Positions 10,700-21,596 are shown, numbered from the stretch's first letter. The stretch is 64,000 nucleotides of DNA from an uncultured Flavobacteriales bacterium (GCA_943788755.1 CALSRM010000004.1:1-64000); one strand, 5' to 3'. Notes: generated by a model not told the origin, from the letters alone. Program-made: numbers and translations.

Positions 10700-12718
10700 A
10701 TGCAATCAACCACCATGTTAAGTTTTAAGGAACAAATTATTCAAGGAATTCCGCGCGAATTGCCTCCAAAAAGAGAATATGATAACTCTGTTAGTCATGC
10801 TCCAAAGAGAAAAGATATTTTATCGGAGGAAGAAAAAAAGTTAGCACTCAAAAATGCACTGCGTTATTTCGATAAAAAGGACCATGCAGAACTAATTTCC
10901 GAATTTAAAGAAGAACTAGAAACTTACGGACGTATTTATATGTATCGTTTTCGTCCTGAATACACTATTTATGCGCGTCCAATAAACGAATACCCAGGAA
11001 AATCTGTCCAGGCCAAATCAATAATGCTAATGATTCAAAACAATTTGGATTATGCAATTGCGCAGCATCCCCATGAACTAATTACTTATGGAGGTAATGG
11101 TGCTGTTTTTCAAAACTGGGCACAATATCTTCTCGTAATGCAATATCTGTCTGAGATGACGGATGAACAAACATTGGTTATTTATTCCGGACATCCAATG
11201 GGGCTATTCCCCTCTCATAAAGATGCTCCTAGAGTTGTTGTGACGAATGGAATGATGATTCCAAATTATTCGAAACCGGATGATTGGGAAAGGTTTAACG
11301 CTTTGGGAGTATCTCAATATGGACAAATGACCGCTGGATCTTATATGTATATAGGACCTCAAGGGATTGTTCATGGTACAACAATAACCGTTTTAAATGG
11401 ATGTAGAAAAATTGACACTTCGACTTCGCTCAGTGCAGGAACAGCAGGCAAATTATTTGTTACTTCTGGATTAGGGGGAATGAGTGGAGCGCAGCCAAAA
11501 GCTGGGAATATTGCTGGTGTTGTCTCAGTAACTGCCGAAATCAATCCGGAAGCTACTTACAAAAGACATGAACAAGGTTGGGTGGATGAAGTCATTAAAG
11601 ATTTAGATGAGCTATGTTCTCGCGTTCAATCCGCAAAAGACAATAAAGAAGTGGTTTCAATTGCATACGATGGTAACATTGTAGATGTATGGGAAAAATT
11701 TGACAAAGAAAATATTTACATTGACTTGGGATCGGATCAAACATCGTTACATAACCCATGGGCTGGGGGATATTATCCTGCTGGGATTAGCTTTGAAGAA
11801 AGCAATGAAATGATGGCAAACAATCCTGCTCTTTTTAAAGAAAAAGTTCAAGAGACTTTGTGTCGTCATGCAACCGCTGTTAATAAACACACAGCAAAGG
11901 GAACTTATTTCTTCGATTATGGAAATGCATTTTTACTAGAAGCATCTAGAGCTGGTGCAGACATCATGGCTGAAAACGGAATTGACTTTAAATACAATTC
12001 TTATGTCCAAGACATTATGGGCCCTATGTGTTTCGATTATGGTTTTGGTCCGTTTAGATGGGTTTGTACTTCAGGGAAACCTGAAGACTTAAAAATAACA
12101 GATGACATTGCTTGTGAAATTTTGGAAGAGTTAATGAAAACTTCTCCGAAAGAAATACAGCAGCAAATGGCGGATAATATCCAATGGATAAAAGGAGCGC
12201 AAGAAAATAAAATGGTTGTTGGTTCGCAAGCCAGAATACTGTATGCGGATGCTGAAGGGCGATCTAGAATTGCTGAAGCATTTAACCATGCTGTTGCTAG
12301 TGAAAAATTATCTGCTCCAATAAATTTAGGGCGTGATCATCATGATGTTTCTGGAACAGATTCTCCTTACAGAGAAACGAGTAATATTTATGATGGCTCT
12401 CGATTTACTGCAGATATGGCAATTCAAAATGTAATTGGTGATTCGTTTAGAGGAGCTACCTGGGTGAGTATCCACAATGGTGGTGGAGTTGGCTGGGGAG
12501 AAGTCATTAACGGAGGTTTCGGAATGACACTAGACGGATCGGCTGACGCAGATAGAAGATTAAAATCTATGTTGTTTTGGGACGTTAATAATGGTATAGC
12601 CAGGAGAAGTTGGGCAAGAAATGATGAAGCTATTTTTGCTATAAAAAGGGAAATGGAAAGAACACCTAATTTGAAAGTGACCTTACCAAACATTGTAGAT
12701 GAGGATCTACTAAATTAA
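10700..12718 (+). CDS. hutU: Urocanate hydratase (long form)
   Basis: YGGNGAVFQNWAQYLLVMQYLSEMTDEQTLVIYSGHPMGLFPSH; GPQGIVHGTTITVLN; GGVGWGEVINGGFGM. Confidence 0.9.
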   Translation: MQSTTMLSFKEQIIQGIPRELPPKREYDNSVSHAPKRKDILSEEEKKLALKNALRYFDKKDHAELISEFKEELETYGRIYMYRFRPEYTIYARPINEYPGKSVQAKSIMLMIQNNLDYAIAQHPHELITYGGNGAVFQNWAQYLLVMQYLSEMTDEQTLVIYSGHPMGLFPSHKDAPRVVVTNGMMIPNYSKPDDWERFNALGVSQYGQMTAGSYMYIGPQGIVHGTTITVLNGCRKIDTSTSLSAGTAGKLFVTSGLGGMSGAQPKAGNIAGVVSVTAEINPEATYKRHEQGWVDEVIKDLDELCSRVQSAKDNKEVVSIAYDGNIVDVWEKFDKENIYIDLGSDQTSLHNPWAGGYYPAGISFEESNEMMANNPALFKEKVQETLCRHATAVNKHTAKGTYFFDYGNAFLLEASRAGADIMAENGIDFKYNSYVQDIMGPMCFDYGFGPFRWVCTSGKPEDLKITDDIACEILEELMKTSPKEIQQQMADNIQWIKGAQENKMVVGSQARILYADAEGRSRIAEAFNHAVASEKLSAPINLGRDHHDVSGTDSPYRETSNIYDGSRFTADMAIQNVIGDSFRGATWVSIHNGGGVGWGEVINGGFGMTLDGSADADRRLKSMLFWDVNNGIARRSWARNDEAIFAIKREMERTPNLKVTLPNIVDEDLLN

Positions 12719-12724
12719 ACGGGA

Positions 12725-13642
12725 TTAATCAATTAACAACATCTTCAGTTGATTGGATATTACCTCTGTTTTTAAAGGGGTAGTTCCTACATATTCGCCA
12801 TCCATATCAATCGGACATGGATTATCCATTGCTGTTATTTCACATTTTTCCGCAAATGAGTATTCTATCTCTTTATGAACAACCTTATGCCCTTTTTTAA
12901 TTTTAGGAATATTCTTTAGGTAATCATATAAACTAACTTCCCCAATGATAACCAACTGCATTTTACCATCAGACAATTTAGCATCGGGAGCAATACACAT
13001 TCCACTACCGAAATATTTGCCATTTGCCATACAAATACTCAACATTTTACCCGTCCAATTATAGTCTTTGCTCGTCAATTGAACTCTTTGCTTTTTATAT
13101 GTAAAGAAAGCTTGAATTAGTGCTTTTGTATAAGTGAATTCACCACCTAATCTTTTTTTACTATCACTAATTTTATTGGCGACATAACCTCCTATTCCAA
13201 TATCCGCAATATTGATAAAATATCTTTTACCTGGGGTATTATCAACATTATTAAAATGCATTAACCCCACATCAATCTTTTTGAACGAATCATTCTTTAC
13301 TAAAAAAAGTAATTGTTCTAAATCATTCCCAACACCTAAAGATTTTGAAAAATCATTTCCACTTCCAGCAGGATAGACTCCTAATATTACCTTTTCCCTA
13401 AGTTCTGAGTTGGCATCAAAATACCCATTCACTCCTTCATTTACACTTCCATCACCTCCAACTAAAATCAAATAGTCTACACCTTTATTGATAGCATTCG
13501 TAGTTAAATCTTGGAAACTATTCTCTAAGGTGGATTTTCTGATCTCAACCTGAAACTCACTTCTAAAACAATGAATAATGGATTCTCGCAAAACTTTCAT
13601 TTTACGAATCTTTCCATTTACTATAAAGGTTATTTTTTTCAA
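12725..13642 (-). CDS. Diacylglycerol/lipid kinase family protein
   Basis: VGGDGSVNEGVNG, GVYPAGSGNDFSKSLG. Confidence 0.85.
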   Translation of the reverse strand: MKKITFIVNGKIRKMKVLRESIIHCFRSEFQVEIRKSTLENSFQDLTTNAINKGVDYLILVGGDGSVNEGVNGYFDANSELREKVILGVYPAGSGNDFSKSLGVGNDLEQLLFLVKNDSFKKIDVGLMHFNNVDNTPGKRYFINIADIGIGGYVANKISDSKKRLGGEFTYTKALIQAFFTYKKQRVQLTSKDYNWTGKMLSICMANGKYFGSGMCIAPDAKLSDGKMQLVIIGEVSLYDYLKNIPKIKKGHKVVHKEIEYSFAEKCEITAMDNPCPIDMDGEYVGTTPLKTEVISNQLKMLLID

Positions 13643-13768
13643 CTGATAATTCGTTTATAACGAAGATACTAAAAACAGCTGCCAATGTATCTCAAATTAT
13701 AACCCAAGCACAAATCCTTTTTATTTATACAAAAGATTAGAGTACATTTGACACCTGAAAAAGGTCAT

Positions 13769-14536
13769 ATGAAAAAACTATTACTTGTCTTAACACTAGC
13801 CATCTCTGCATCAATTTCTTTTTCGCAGTCCTTTATTGACTTCGGACCTAAGCTCTTTTTTGGCCCTAATGTTTTAATGAATTCAGAAATCATGAATTCT
13901 GGAGGGAAATACTCTATGAATCCAGCTTCTTTTGGTTTTGGAGCCGGATTTAAATTAGCGTTTGACATTAACGAAAACATTGCTATTGTTGGAGAAATCA
14001 ACTATTTTAGTCACAATCAAAAATACGATATGGAAGTAGCTGGCTTGGACAGTATAAATGTTAAATACGGTAAAGAAATTTCTTATACGGCAATCGAAAT
14101 TCCACTAATGTTTAGATTTAATACAAAAACAATGAGTTATTTTGAAGCTGGATATGTTATCTCCATGAATTCAAAAGCAACAGAAACATTGGAAGGACCT
14201 TATGCAGCTAATGGTTCTGAAGACATTAGTAACCAATTGGCACCTAAAATGGGAGGTCTTGTATTCGGCTTTGGAAGTTATGTTTGGGGGAAAAACAATT
14301 TTGGAATCTCAGCTGGATTAAGAGTGCGCTATGACTTAGATGATGCGTTTGCAAATGATATAACCAAATATGCGAATTCGCCAAATTACGGAACAGACGT
14401 AGCAGTTACTGGCCCTACAAACCCCTTTTCAGTAATGTTAAACATTGAGTTCAATTATGACCTTGGGTTTTATATGGCTAAGAGCCCTTGTACTGGAAGA
14501 AGATCATTAATAATAGGAAATGGCGGTGGAAGATAA
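13769..14536 (+). CDS. Outer membrane beta-barrel (PorT-like) protein
   Basis: Signal peptide MKKLLLVLTLAISASISFSQ, alternating barrel pattern; TAcaTTTG at 13743-13750 upstream. Confidence 0.6.
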   Translation: MKKLLLVLTLAISASISFSQSFIDFGPKLFFGPNVLMNSEIMNSGGKYSMNPASFGFGAGFKLAFDINENIAIVGEINYFSHNQKYDMEVAGLDSINVKYGKEISYTAIEIPLMFRFNTKTMSYFEAGYVISMNSKATETLEGPYAANGSEDISNQLAPKMGGLVFGFGSYVWGKNNFGISAGLRVRYDLDDAFANDITKYANSPNYGTDVAVTGPTNPFSVMLNIEFNYDLGFYMAKSPCTGRRSLIIGNGGGR

Positions 14537-15326
14537 AACGATTGCCATTATAGGCGCAGGAAACCTTGGAACATCATTGGTTAACGGATTAATCAATTCC
14601 AATAAATTTTTAGCAACTAACTTTATTTTAAGTAAGAGAAAAATAACTTCTCTCTCTACTTTTAGTGAAAAAGGCTGTGTTGTCACTAACAACAACCGCG
14701 ATGCTGTAAAAAATGCAGACATAGTTGTAATAGCAGTATTGCCGCAAAAAATAGATGAAGTTCTTGAAGAAATAACTAATTCTCTAAACGAAAAACAGTT
14801 AATAATCTCCTTGGTTACAGGTGTTAAAGTTCAAGAAATCCAAACCCAAATTGTCTCAAACACTCCTATTGTGCGAGCGATGCCAAATACGGCTATTGCC
14901 ATTCGAGAATCGATGACTTGTATTTCTACGAGTCCACAATGGAAAGAACACATTCCAATCGTTCAAGATATTTTCGAACATGTTGGAGAAACGGTTATTA
15001 TTAACGAAGACCAAATGACTTCTGCTACCGCGCTTTGTGCTTGCGGAATTGCATTTTTCTTAAGAGCAATTAGAGCTGCAACTCAAGGAGGCACCGAGAT
15101 TGACTTCCATGCTTCAATTGCGCTAAAAATGGCGGCACAAACTGCAAAGGGGGCTGCATCATTATTACTAGAAAACAATTCTCATCCAGAAGACGAGATT
15201 GACAAAGTGACTTCTCCAAAAGGCTGTACAATTGCAGGTTTAAACGAAATGGAACACACTGGTTTTAGTTCATCCTTTATTAAGGGTATTACAACCTCTG
15301 CGGATAAAGCAAAGGGATTGTATTGA
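14520..15326 (+). CDS. proC: Pyrroline-5-carboxylate reductase
   Basis: IAIIGAGNLGTSLVNGL, VRAMPNTAIAI, VTSPKGCTIAGLNEME. Confidence 0.9.
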   Translation: MAVEDKTIAIIGAGNLGTSLVNGLINSNKFLATNFILSKRKITSLSTFSEKGCVVTNNNRDAVKNADIVVIAVLPQKIDEVLEEITNSLNEKQLIISLVTGVKVQEIQTQIVSNTPIVRAMPNTAIAIRESMTCISTSPQWKEHIPIVQDIFEHVGETVIINEDQMTSATALCACGIAFFLRAIRAATQGGTEIDFHASIALKMAAQTAKGAASLLLENNSHPEDEIDKVTSPKGCTIAGLNEMEHTGFSSSFIKGITTSADKAKGLY

Positions 15327-15475
15327 TCTTTTTTGTTCCTTGTTCCTTACCCCCTATTCTATTGAATCGCACTTGACATTGTCGAAAAAAACGGTAATTT
15401 AGTTTCTCACTTCATAACGAAACATTAAAACGTTTTTTACGATTAGGAGAAACAAGTGTTAAAAACCAATTTTAG

Positions 15476-16210
15476 ATGTACGGAAAAATTAAAAGACTAA
15501 TTCCAAATGTAATAATTAAACGCAATGAGAAATTATTGCGCACTCTTATATCGATAGTTTATATAGGTAACAAATATCAATGCAACATTTGTCATTTTAA
15601 AATGTCTAATTTCATCAAATTGGAAAACAATAATAAATTATGTCCAAAGTGTGGAAGCCTCGGAAGAACAAGAAGATTATGGAGTTTATTAGAAAATGAA
15701 ATTCAAGGAAAAAAAATACTCCACTTTTCACCTTCTAAAAGCATAAAAACAAAAATAGAATCATATAGTAACTCTAAATATATAACTTCTGATTATGCCG
15801 GAGAGTTTGATGCGATGAAAAAATTAAATATCGAATCAATAGATGAGCCTAAAGATGAATTCGATTTAGTCATTTGCTATCATATACTTGAGCACGTTGA
15901 AAATGATATCAAAGCAATGAAAGAACTCCAAAGAATAATTAAACCTAAAGGTATGTGTATTATTCAAACACCTTTTAAAACTGGCGACATTTATGAAAAC
16001 AATGCAGTAAAAACGGATGAAGAAAGACTAATACACTTTGGACAAAAGGATCATTTACGTATATACTCTGCAGAAGGACTAATGAAAAGAATGGAAAGTG
16101 TTGGTTTTCAAACAAGATTAAAAGAATATAACGAAGTTGAAAATAATCTTAATGGATATAATATTGATGAGAAATTAATAATCGCAGAAAAATCTGTAAC
16201 TAACAATTAA
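15476..16210 (+). CDS. Class I SAM-dependent methyltransferase with N-terminal Cys4 zinc-ribbon-like motif
   Basis: CNICHF...CPKCGS; DLVICYHILEHVENDIKAMKELQRIIKPKG. Confidence 0.75.
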   Translation: MYGKIKRLIPNVIIKRNEKLLRTLISIVYIGNKYQCNICHFKMSNFIKLENNNKLCPKCGSLGRTRRLWSLLENEIQGKKILHFSPSKSIKTKIESYSNSKYITSDYAGEFDAMKKLNIESIDEPKDEFDLVICYHILEHVENDIKAMKELQRIIKPKGMCIIQTPFKTGDIYENNAVKTDEERLIHFGQKDHLRIYSAEGLMKRMESVGFQTRLKEYNEVENNLNGYNIDEKLIIAEKSVTNN

Positions 16211-16216
16211 GGATCA

Positions 16217-16723
16217 ATGAACAGCTTTTTACTCTTCATTTTTGTAATCTATTCTTGTCAAGAAGCAAAAAACAATAAACTATTTGAAAATGCTTTTGAA
16301 GAAATTTCAGATATTGCTATTGATTGTATCAAGCCTTCCGAGGCTATAATCAAAGTGGATACTTTAAATCGCCAAATTTCAATAATTACTGAGATAGACT
16401 CAATACTACCAAACCCACATTCTACATTTTTTATTGATTTAGATTCATCAGATGTGAAAGCTATTCTTACAAAGTATGTTAATTCCTACAATATCAGAAA
16501 CACATTTACAGACAACAATGATGGGTCGTATGAAATTGAGTTGAGAAATTACAGTTTTAAAGAAGTAAATAGAGTTTTGAAAATTTTGCTTCCTAAAGAG
16601 AATGAAGCTAATACTGACTTGGATGGATGGAGTAAAGGCATTTATCATTATTATGGCGTGTGCAATTTGGAGGTAATAAAAGGAAACAACACAATAATAT
16701 TAGACTTTGGTTGTAGTTGCTAA
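16217..16723 (+). CDS. Hypothetical protein (possible lipoprotein)
   Basis: 168-aa ORF, N-terminal hydrophobic segment ending IYSCQEA. Confidence 0.5.
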   Translation: MNSFLLFIFVIYSCQEAKNNKLFENAFEEISDIAIDCIKPSEAIIKVDTLNRQISIITEIDSILPNPHSTFFIDLDSSDVKAILTKYVNSYNIRNTFTDNNDGSYEIELRNYSFKEVNRVLKILLPKENEANTDLDGWSKGIYHYYGVCNLEVIKGNNTIILDFGCSC

Positions 16724-17027
16724 AAACATTACTACCAACAAAAAATAAAGCTAATACAAAAATGCACTGTATTTATTCAAAACTTTATAAAAAACTTCCA
16801 TAAGCCAATTAAAGAAAAGATAAAATAGAAGTTTCTTGCGCTCCATTTTAATTTTTGAATTATATACAATGAAAATAGATTATGATTTCTCAAGATAATT
16901 TTAGTTGATTTTAAAGGTTTGCATTGATTATTTAACTATCATTAAAGTGTGAACGATACTGAAATTTTATCCTAATGACGATTAATTCAACTTTGAAAAA
17001 AAATAAAATAGGAAAACATTAAAAATT

Positions 17028-17894
17028 ATGAAACAATTATTACTAGCAATATCAATTTTAATAGGAACATCAATTTATGCACAACAAATTCCAAATGGAG
17101 GTTTTGAGAATTGGGTGCAAGAGCCCTACGGAGAAGAGCCTGCTAACTGGGGTGAGCTCAGCCTACAACTGCTAAATTCGTTAATTCCTGGAATATTGGA
17201 TAGCACAATTGTTAAATCTCAAGATGCTTATTCTGGAAATTACGCAATGGAATTAAGATCCAAAGCAGTATCTGATACAATAACGGATACAATTATCCCC
17301 CTCGTAATGCTAAATTTAAAAAATGACAATCTTGATTCTGCGAGCATGAAAATTACTAATACTTTGCTATCATTATCGGGATATATTAAACAAGATCTAG
17401 TAGCCGTAGATAGTAATTCTACTTCTATATCTGTGTTTGTTTATTCAGAGGGCAGCTTCACTGGCATCGGAGCTATTGAGTTTAATGTGGATATTGTCGA
17501 TTACTCCAGTTTTGATATCCCAATATTCTATTTTGACACGATAGCTAGCGATTCCATTGAAATCTGGATTACTGGCGGAAATAGTGTTGCGCCTGTTCCC
17601 GGAAACATAATGTTATTGGATGAATTTGAATTACATTATCAGACAGCAACAGGTTTAGAAGAAACTATTAGTTCGGAAATAAGTGTGTATCCAAACCCTT
17701 TTAATGACCAACTGATTATTGAATTACAACCCGCAAACACTATGGAGTTTAAATTATATTCCATACTTGGCGAAATGGTGCTAAAAGGAAATGTAAATTC
17801 TGATATTAACACAATCGATTTATCAAATTTACCTCCGAATATCTATTTCTTAAAAATGGAAAATGAATCTTTTAAGCTGATAAAAGAAAAGTAA
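17028..17894 (+). CDS. T9SS type A sorting domain-containing secreted protein
   Basis: Signal peptide, GGFENW, C-terminal VYPNPFNDQLIIEL...LPPNIYFLKMENESFKLIKEK. Confidence 0.8.
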   Translation: MKQLLLAISILIGTSIYAQQIPNGGFENWVQEPYGEEPANWGELSLQLLNSLIPGILDSTIVKSQDAYSGNYAMELRSKAVSDTITDTIIPLVMLNLKNDNLDSASMKITNTLLSLSGYIKQDLVAVDSNSTSISVFVYSEGSFTGIGAIEFNVDIVDYSSFDIPIFYFDTIASDSIEIWITGGNSVAPVPGNIMLLDEFELHYQTATGLEETISSEISVYPNPFNDQLIIELQPANTMEFKLYSILGEMVLKGNVNSDINTIDLSNLPPNIYFLKMENESFKLIKEK

Positions 17895-17981
17895 ATAGTA
17901 ATTAAACTTTGTCTAAATACTGAATAAGCTTTACCAATATATAAAATATGATTCAATTAGTTTTGTTTAGCTTTACCACCA

Positions 17982-18770
17982 ATGAGTCAGTTTACAAATA
18001 AAATAATTTGGATCACAGGTGCTACCTCAGGCATAGGAGAAGCATTAGCATATGCTCTTTCTGAGAAAGGAGTAAAACTTGTTCTATCTGCAAGAAGGGT
18101 TGAAGAACTCGAAAGAGTTAAATCCAATTGTAAAGGTGAAGCATTGGTCTTACCGCTTGACTTGTCTAAAATTGAGGAATTCGAGTCATTAACGCAAAAA
18201 GTAATTGCGCATTATGGTAGAATTGACTACCTCATCAATAACGGCGGAATTAGCCAGCGATCTGAAGCTTTTGAGACTCCTCTGGAAATCGACAGAAAAA
18301 TAATGGAAGTCAACTATTTTGGAAATATTGCTTTGACTAAAGCTGTTCTCCCACAAATGCAAAAACAAAAAAGTGGGACTATTGTTCCAATTAGTAGCTT
18401 GAGTGGAAAGTTTGGTTTCTTTTTACGTTCAGCCTATTCTGCATCCAAATTTGCTTTGGTTGGTTTTTATGAATCATTGCGTTTAGAGGAAGAGAAAAAC
18501 AATATTAAAGTATCTATTGTTTTTCCTGGATTTATTAAAACTGCCATTTCTGAAAATGCCCTATCTAAAGACGGCAAAAGCACGGGTGAAATGGACAACA
18601 ACCAAAACCAAGGAGTAACGGCTGAAAAATGTGCTCAACAAATCATTCGCGGTTTAGAGAAAAATAAATTGGAGATTAAAGCAGGAGCTGGGGAGTTAAA
18701 AGCGATTACGATTAAAAGGTTATTTCCAAAGTTGTTTCATAAGATAATTAGGAAGAAAAGTGCTAAGTAA
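17982..18770 (+). CDS. SDR family oxidoreductase
   Basis: ITGATSGIGEALAY, NNGGIS, YSASK. Confidence 0.85.
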   Translation: MSQFTNKIIWITGATSGIGEALAYALSEKGVKLVLSARRVEELERVKSNCKGEALVLPLDLSKIEEFESLTQKVIAHYGRIDYLINNGGISQRSEAFETPLEIDRKIMEVNYFGNIALTKAVLPQMQKQKSGTIVPISSLSGKFGFFLRSAYSASKFALVGFYESLRLEEEKNNIKVSIVFPGFIKTAISENALSKDGKSTGEMDNNQNQGVTAEKCAQQIIRGLEKNKLEIKAGAGELKAITIKRLFPKLFHKIIRKKSAK

Positions 18771-18813
18771 ACTGTACTGTGTTTAATAGTCCTTATGCCG
18801 GAAGGGCACATCA

Positions 18814-18835
18814 TTTTTTGTCTTGACACAAAAAA
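18814..18835. repeat. Intergenic inverted repeat (TTTTTTGT-cttgac-ACAAAAAA), dispersed-element-like
   Basis: Perfect 8-bp inverted repeat, 6-nt loop; followed by cgaagcaaaaaaagtcaagg (second CTTGAC/GTCAAG pairing). Confidence 0.5.
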
Positions 18836-18969
18836 CGAAGCAAAAAAAGTCAAGGCTATCAAAATAACCCGTAAAACTATAATCCTCAACGCTAAAGTGG
18901 AAAAACTCGCTGCGCTCAAACAACTTGCACTTTTTTACGCTTATTGCGGTTTAGTTTATCGGAACATTT

Positions 18970-19699
18970 TTAAGGCTGACTACCTGCTTTGACCATTAAT
19001 GACTCTTTAAACAAATTAAACTCTGCAAAAAGTTGATCAAAACTTTCTAGTTCGAAGTAAAGTGTTTGAACAACATCCGTTTCAAACTCTGTACTTATAA
19101 CTCGATTCTAAATTAAATGGAATGACCTCCACATTTTCACTTAGGCTATGAATTGTTTCACCAAAAGAGGAGCAAATTCCAGCTCCATAAACTTTTCGAC
19201 CGTTTTCATAAATTAAACCAAACTCAATGGTGAACCAGTACAATCTTTGTAATTGAATAACAACTTCTTCATCATCAATAAACTCGACACCTAAATCTCC
19301 AAAGTCTTTCATAAACTGAGCAAACTTTGGCTCCGCTAATAATGGTGTATGGCCAAAAACATCGTGAAACATGTCTGGTTCTTCCAAATAATCCAATTGA
19401 TCCATTTTTCGAACCCAAGTAGAGGCACTAAATTTTCTTTGTGCTAAAAGCCGGAAAAAATCCTCTACTGGAATTAATCCAGGCACCACTTCTATAGACC
19501 AACCCGTTGACTCTGTTAACTTGGCATTCATTAGCTTAAAATCAGGAATTTGCTTTGCATTTAGAACCCCTTTCATCATCTCCAAACAAGACAAATACGC
19601 TGTACAACTTTTACCTTGTAAATTCTCTACCTGTCTTTCAAATAGTGTTTTCCACACTAATTGATCTTCTTCTTTGTATAGTTTGTATTCTTGTTTCAT
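18970..19699 (-). pseudogene. phhA: Phenylalanine 4-monooxygenase with a C-terminal frameshift (called ORF 19082-19699)
   Basis: EPDMFHDVFGHTPLL, LYWFTIEFGL, GICSSFGE; after the stop another frame continues VISTEFETDVVQTLYFELESFDQLFAEFNLFKESL. Confidence 0.75.
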
Positions 19700-19799
19700 A
19701 TAATCAATTCTTTCTTCATTATGTCCTTCACTTCCACTTCGCTCAGAGCAAGCTCGCTCAGGATGACGATAAAAAAGCAGGTAAAAGCCTAATGCAATA

Positions 19800-20810
19800 T
19801 TACATTGTTTCAGCTAATACTTTTAATTGTTTTAGTTGCTCAAACAATAAACCACCTTCTATATGACTTAGGGTTTGTTGACCATCAGAAAAAGCGTCTT
19901 CTGGTGTTTGATGTGCTTCAATAATAACACCATCTGCACCAGCAATAATTCCAGCCATAGCAATTTTCCCAACATGCTTACGTATGCCTATTCCGTGAGA
20001 AGGATCAATAACAACGGGTAAATGCGACTTCTCTTTTAAAATAGGAATTGCATTTATATCCAATGTATTTCGATAGGCTGTTTCAAAAGTTCTAATTCCT
20101 CGTTCGCAAAGAATAATTTTTTCATTGCCATTCGAAAAAACATATTCAGCACTTTGCAATAACTCATCAATAGAACCAGATATTCCCCGTTTTAACATTA
20201 CCGCTTTATCTACTTTCCCCAATTCATCCAACAAATTGAAATTTTGTGAATTCCGCGCACCTACTTGAAATATATCTATATAATCAAGCATAGGTTCAAT
20301 TTGAGAAACCTGCATGACTTCTGTGATAATTTTAATCCCATTCTCTTTGCAGTGCTTGTAGAATATTTTTAGACCTTCTATTCCTAAACCTCTGAAAGAA
20401 TAAGGAGAACTTCGTGGTTTATAAACACCACCTCGCATTATTTTAATCCCATTTTCAACCAAAAACTGAACGGTAGTTTCGATTTGCTCTTCACTTTCTA
20501 TGGAACACGGACCAGCCATAATAGCTAGCTCACTCCCCCCTATTTTAACACCATCTCCCAAGTCAACTATAGAAGGATTTAATTTCCATTTTTTAGAAAC
20601 CAATTTATAATCATCGGTCACTCGATGAATATCTTTGATGCCCTCTAGCGAACCTATATTGCGAATATCAAAATCTGCTTTTCCCGTTGCAACCAAATAA
20701 TCTTGAAATTGTGTTTTAACCAGTGCTGTTTTGTAGCCAATTTCTTGAATAATTATATCCAACTTTGTTCGACTCTCTGCTGTTATGTTTTTCTCTAACT
20801 GTATAATCAT
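19800..20810 (-). CDS. 3-deoxy-7-phosphoheptulonate (DAHP) synthase
   Basis: AGPCSIESEEQI, RGGVYKPRSSPYSFRG, DPSHGIGIRKHV; N-terminal small domain. Confidence 0.9.
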   Translation of the reverse strand: MIIQLEKNITAESRTKLDIIIQEIGYKTALVKTQFQDYLVATGKADFDIRNIGSLEGIKDIHRVTDDYKLVSKKWKLNPSIVDLGDGVKIGGSELAIMAGPCSIESEEQIETTVQFLVENGIKIMRGGVYKPRSSPYSFRGLGIEGLKIFYKHCKENGIKIITEVMQVSQIEPMLDYIDIFQVGARNSQNFNLLDELGKVDKAVMLKRGISGSIDELLQSAEYVFSNGNEKIILCERGIRTFETAYRNTLDINAIPILKEKSHLPVVIDPSHGIGIRKHVGKIAMAGIIAGADGVIIEAHQTPEDAFSDGQQTLSHIEGGLLFEQLKQLKVLAETM

Positions 20811-20822
20811 TGTAGTATGTTT

Positions 20823-21596
20823 TTATTCTTTTGATCTAATAGATTGAATAAATGAGCAAATATTATTATCCAATTCTCCTTCTTCAGATATTGCTTTAAT
20901 AAAAGCACTACCTATTATTCCGCCGTTTGCAATTGCTGTAGCTTCTTGAAAAGATGTTGCATCATGAATTCCAAAACCAACTTGAATGGGGTTTTTTAAA
21001 TCCAATGCTGCCAAACGACTTCCGTATTCTGAAAGGTTATTTGCAGAATTTCCGCCTGTAATGGAGTGACTAGAAACTGCATAAAGAAACCCAGATGAAG
21101 CTGCATCAATTTCTCTAATTCGCTCATCCGTAGAAGAAGGTGTTACCAAAAAAGTACACGTCAAGCCATATCGTTTAAAAATAGGCGCACATAGTTCATT
21201 AAATTCATCCACTGGTAAATCTGGAAGAATTAGCCCATCTACTCCAACTTCGCTTGCCATTTTACAAAATGGCTCTAAACCATATTGAAGAACTTGGTTA
21301 TAATAACCCATTAGCACCAAAGGGACTTGTGTTTTGCTTCGAATATCTTTTAACTGCTCAAAAAGAAGATCGAGATTCATTCCATTTTTAAGAGATTCAG
21401 TACTGCTAGCTTGAATGACTGGTCCATCCGCCAAAGGATCAGAATAAGGCATTCCGATTTCTATTAAATCTACACCAGCTTTATCCAAGTCTAAAATAAT
21501 ATCTTCCGTATCATTCAAATTTGGATAACCTGCAGTAAAGTAGATAGTCAGTACATCCGATGGTTTATTTTTAAATAAGTTCTCTATCCGATTCAT
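20823..21596 (-). CDS. trpA: Tryptophan synthase alpha subunit
   Basis: [34 protein letters not shown]. Confidence 0.95.
   Translation of the reverse strand: MNRIENLFKNKPSDVLTIYFTAGYPNLNDTEDIILDLDKAGVDLIEIGMPYSDPLADGPVIQASSTESLKNGMNLDLLFEQLKDIRSKTQVPLVLMGYYNQVLQYGLEPFCKMASEVGVDGLILPDLPVDEFNELCAPIFKRYGLTCTFLVTPSSTDERIREIDAASSGFLYAVSSHSITGGNSANNLSEYGSRLAALDLKNPIQVGFGIHDATSFQEATAIANGGIIGSAFIKAISEEGELDNNICSFIQSIRSKE

Noticed and set aside
12424-12693. 89-aa minus-strand ORF inside hutU
   Set aside because: Antisense to a strongly conserved gene; composition mirrors the sense codons. The same reasoning applies to the other antisense ORFs (e.g. 3192-3602, 6196-6435, 8012-8326, 29763-29993, 50325-50786, 55527-55931).
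15476-16723. Methyltransferase + downstream small protein as a defence or modification module
   Set aside because: The methyltransferase looks like a generic small-molecule/protein class I enzyme, the neighbour resembles a lipoprotein, and no restriction or toxin partner is present.
18795-18992. 65-aa ORF MPEGHIIFCLDTKNEAKK...
   Set aside because: Overlaps an inverted-repeat element and the frame-corrected 3' end of phhA; Lys-rich translation follows from A-runs, no recognisable domain.
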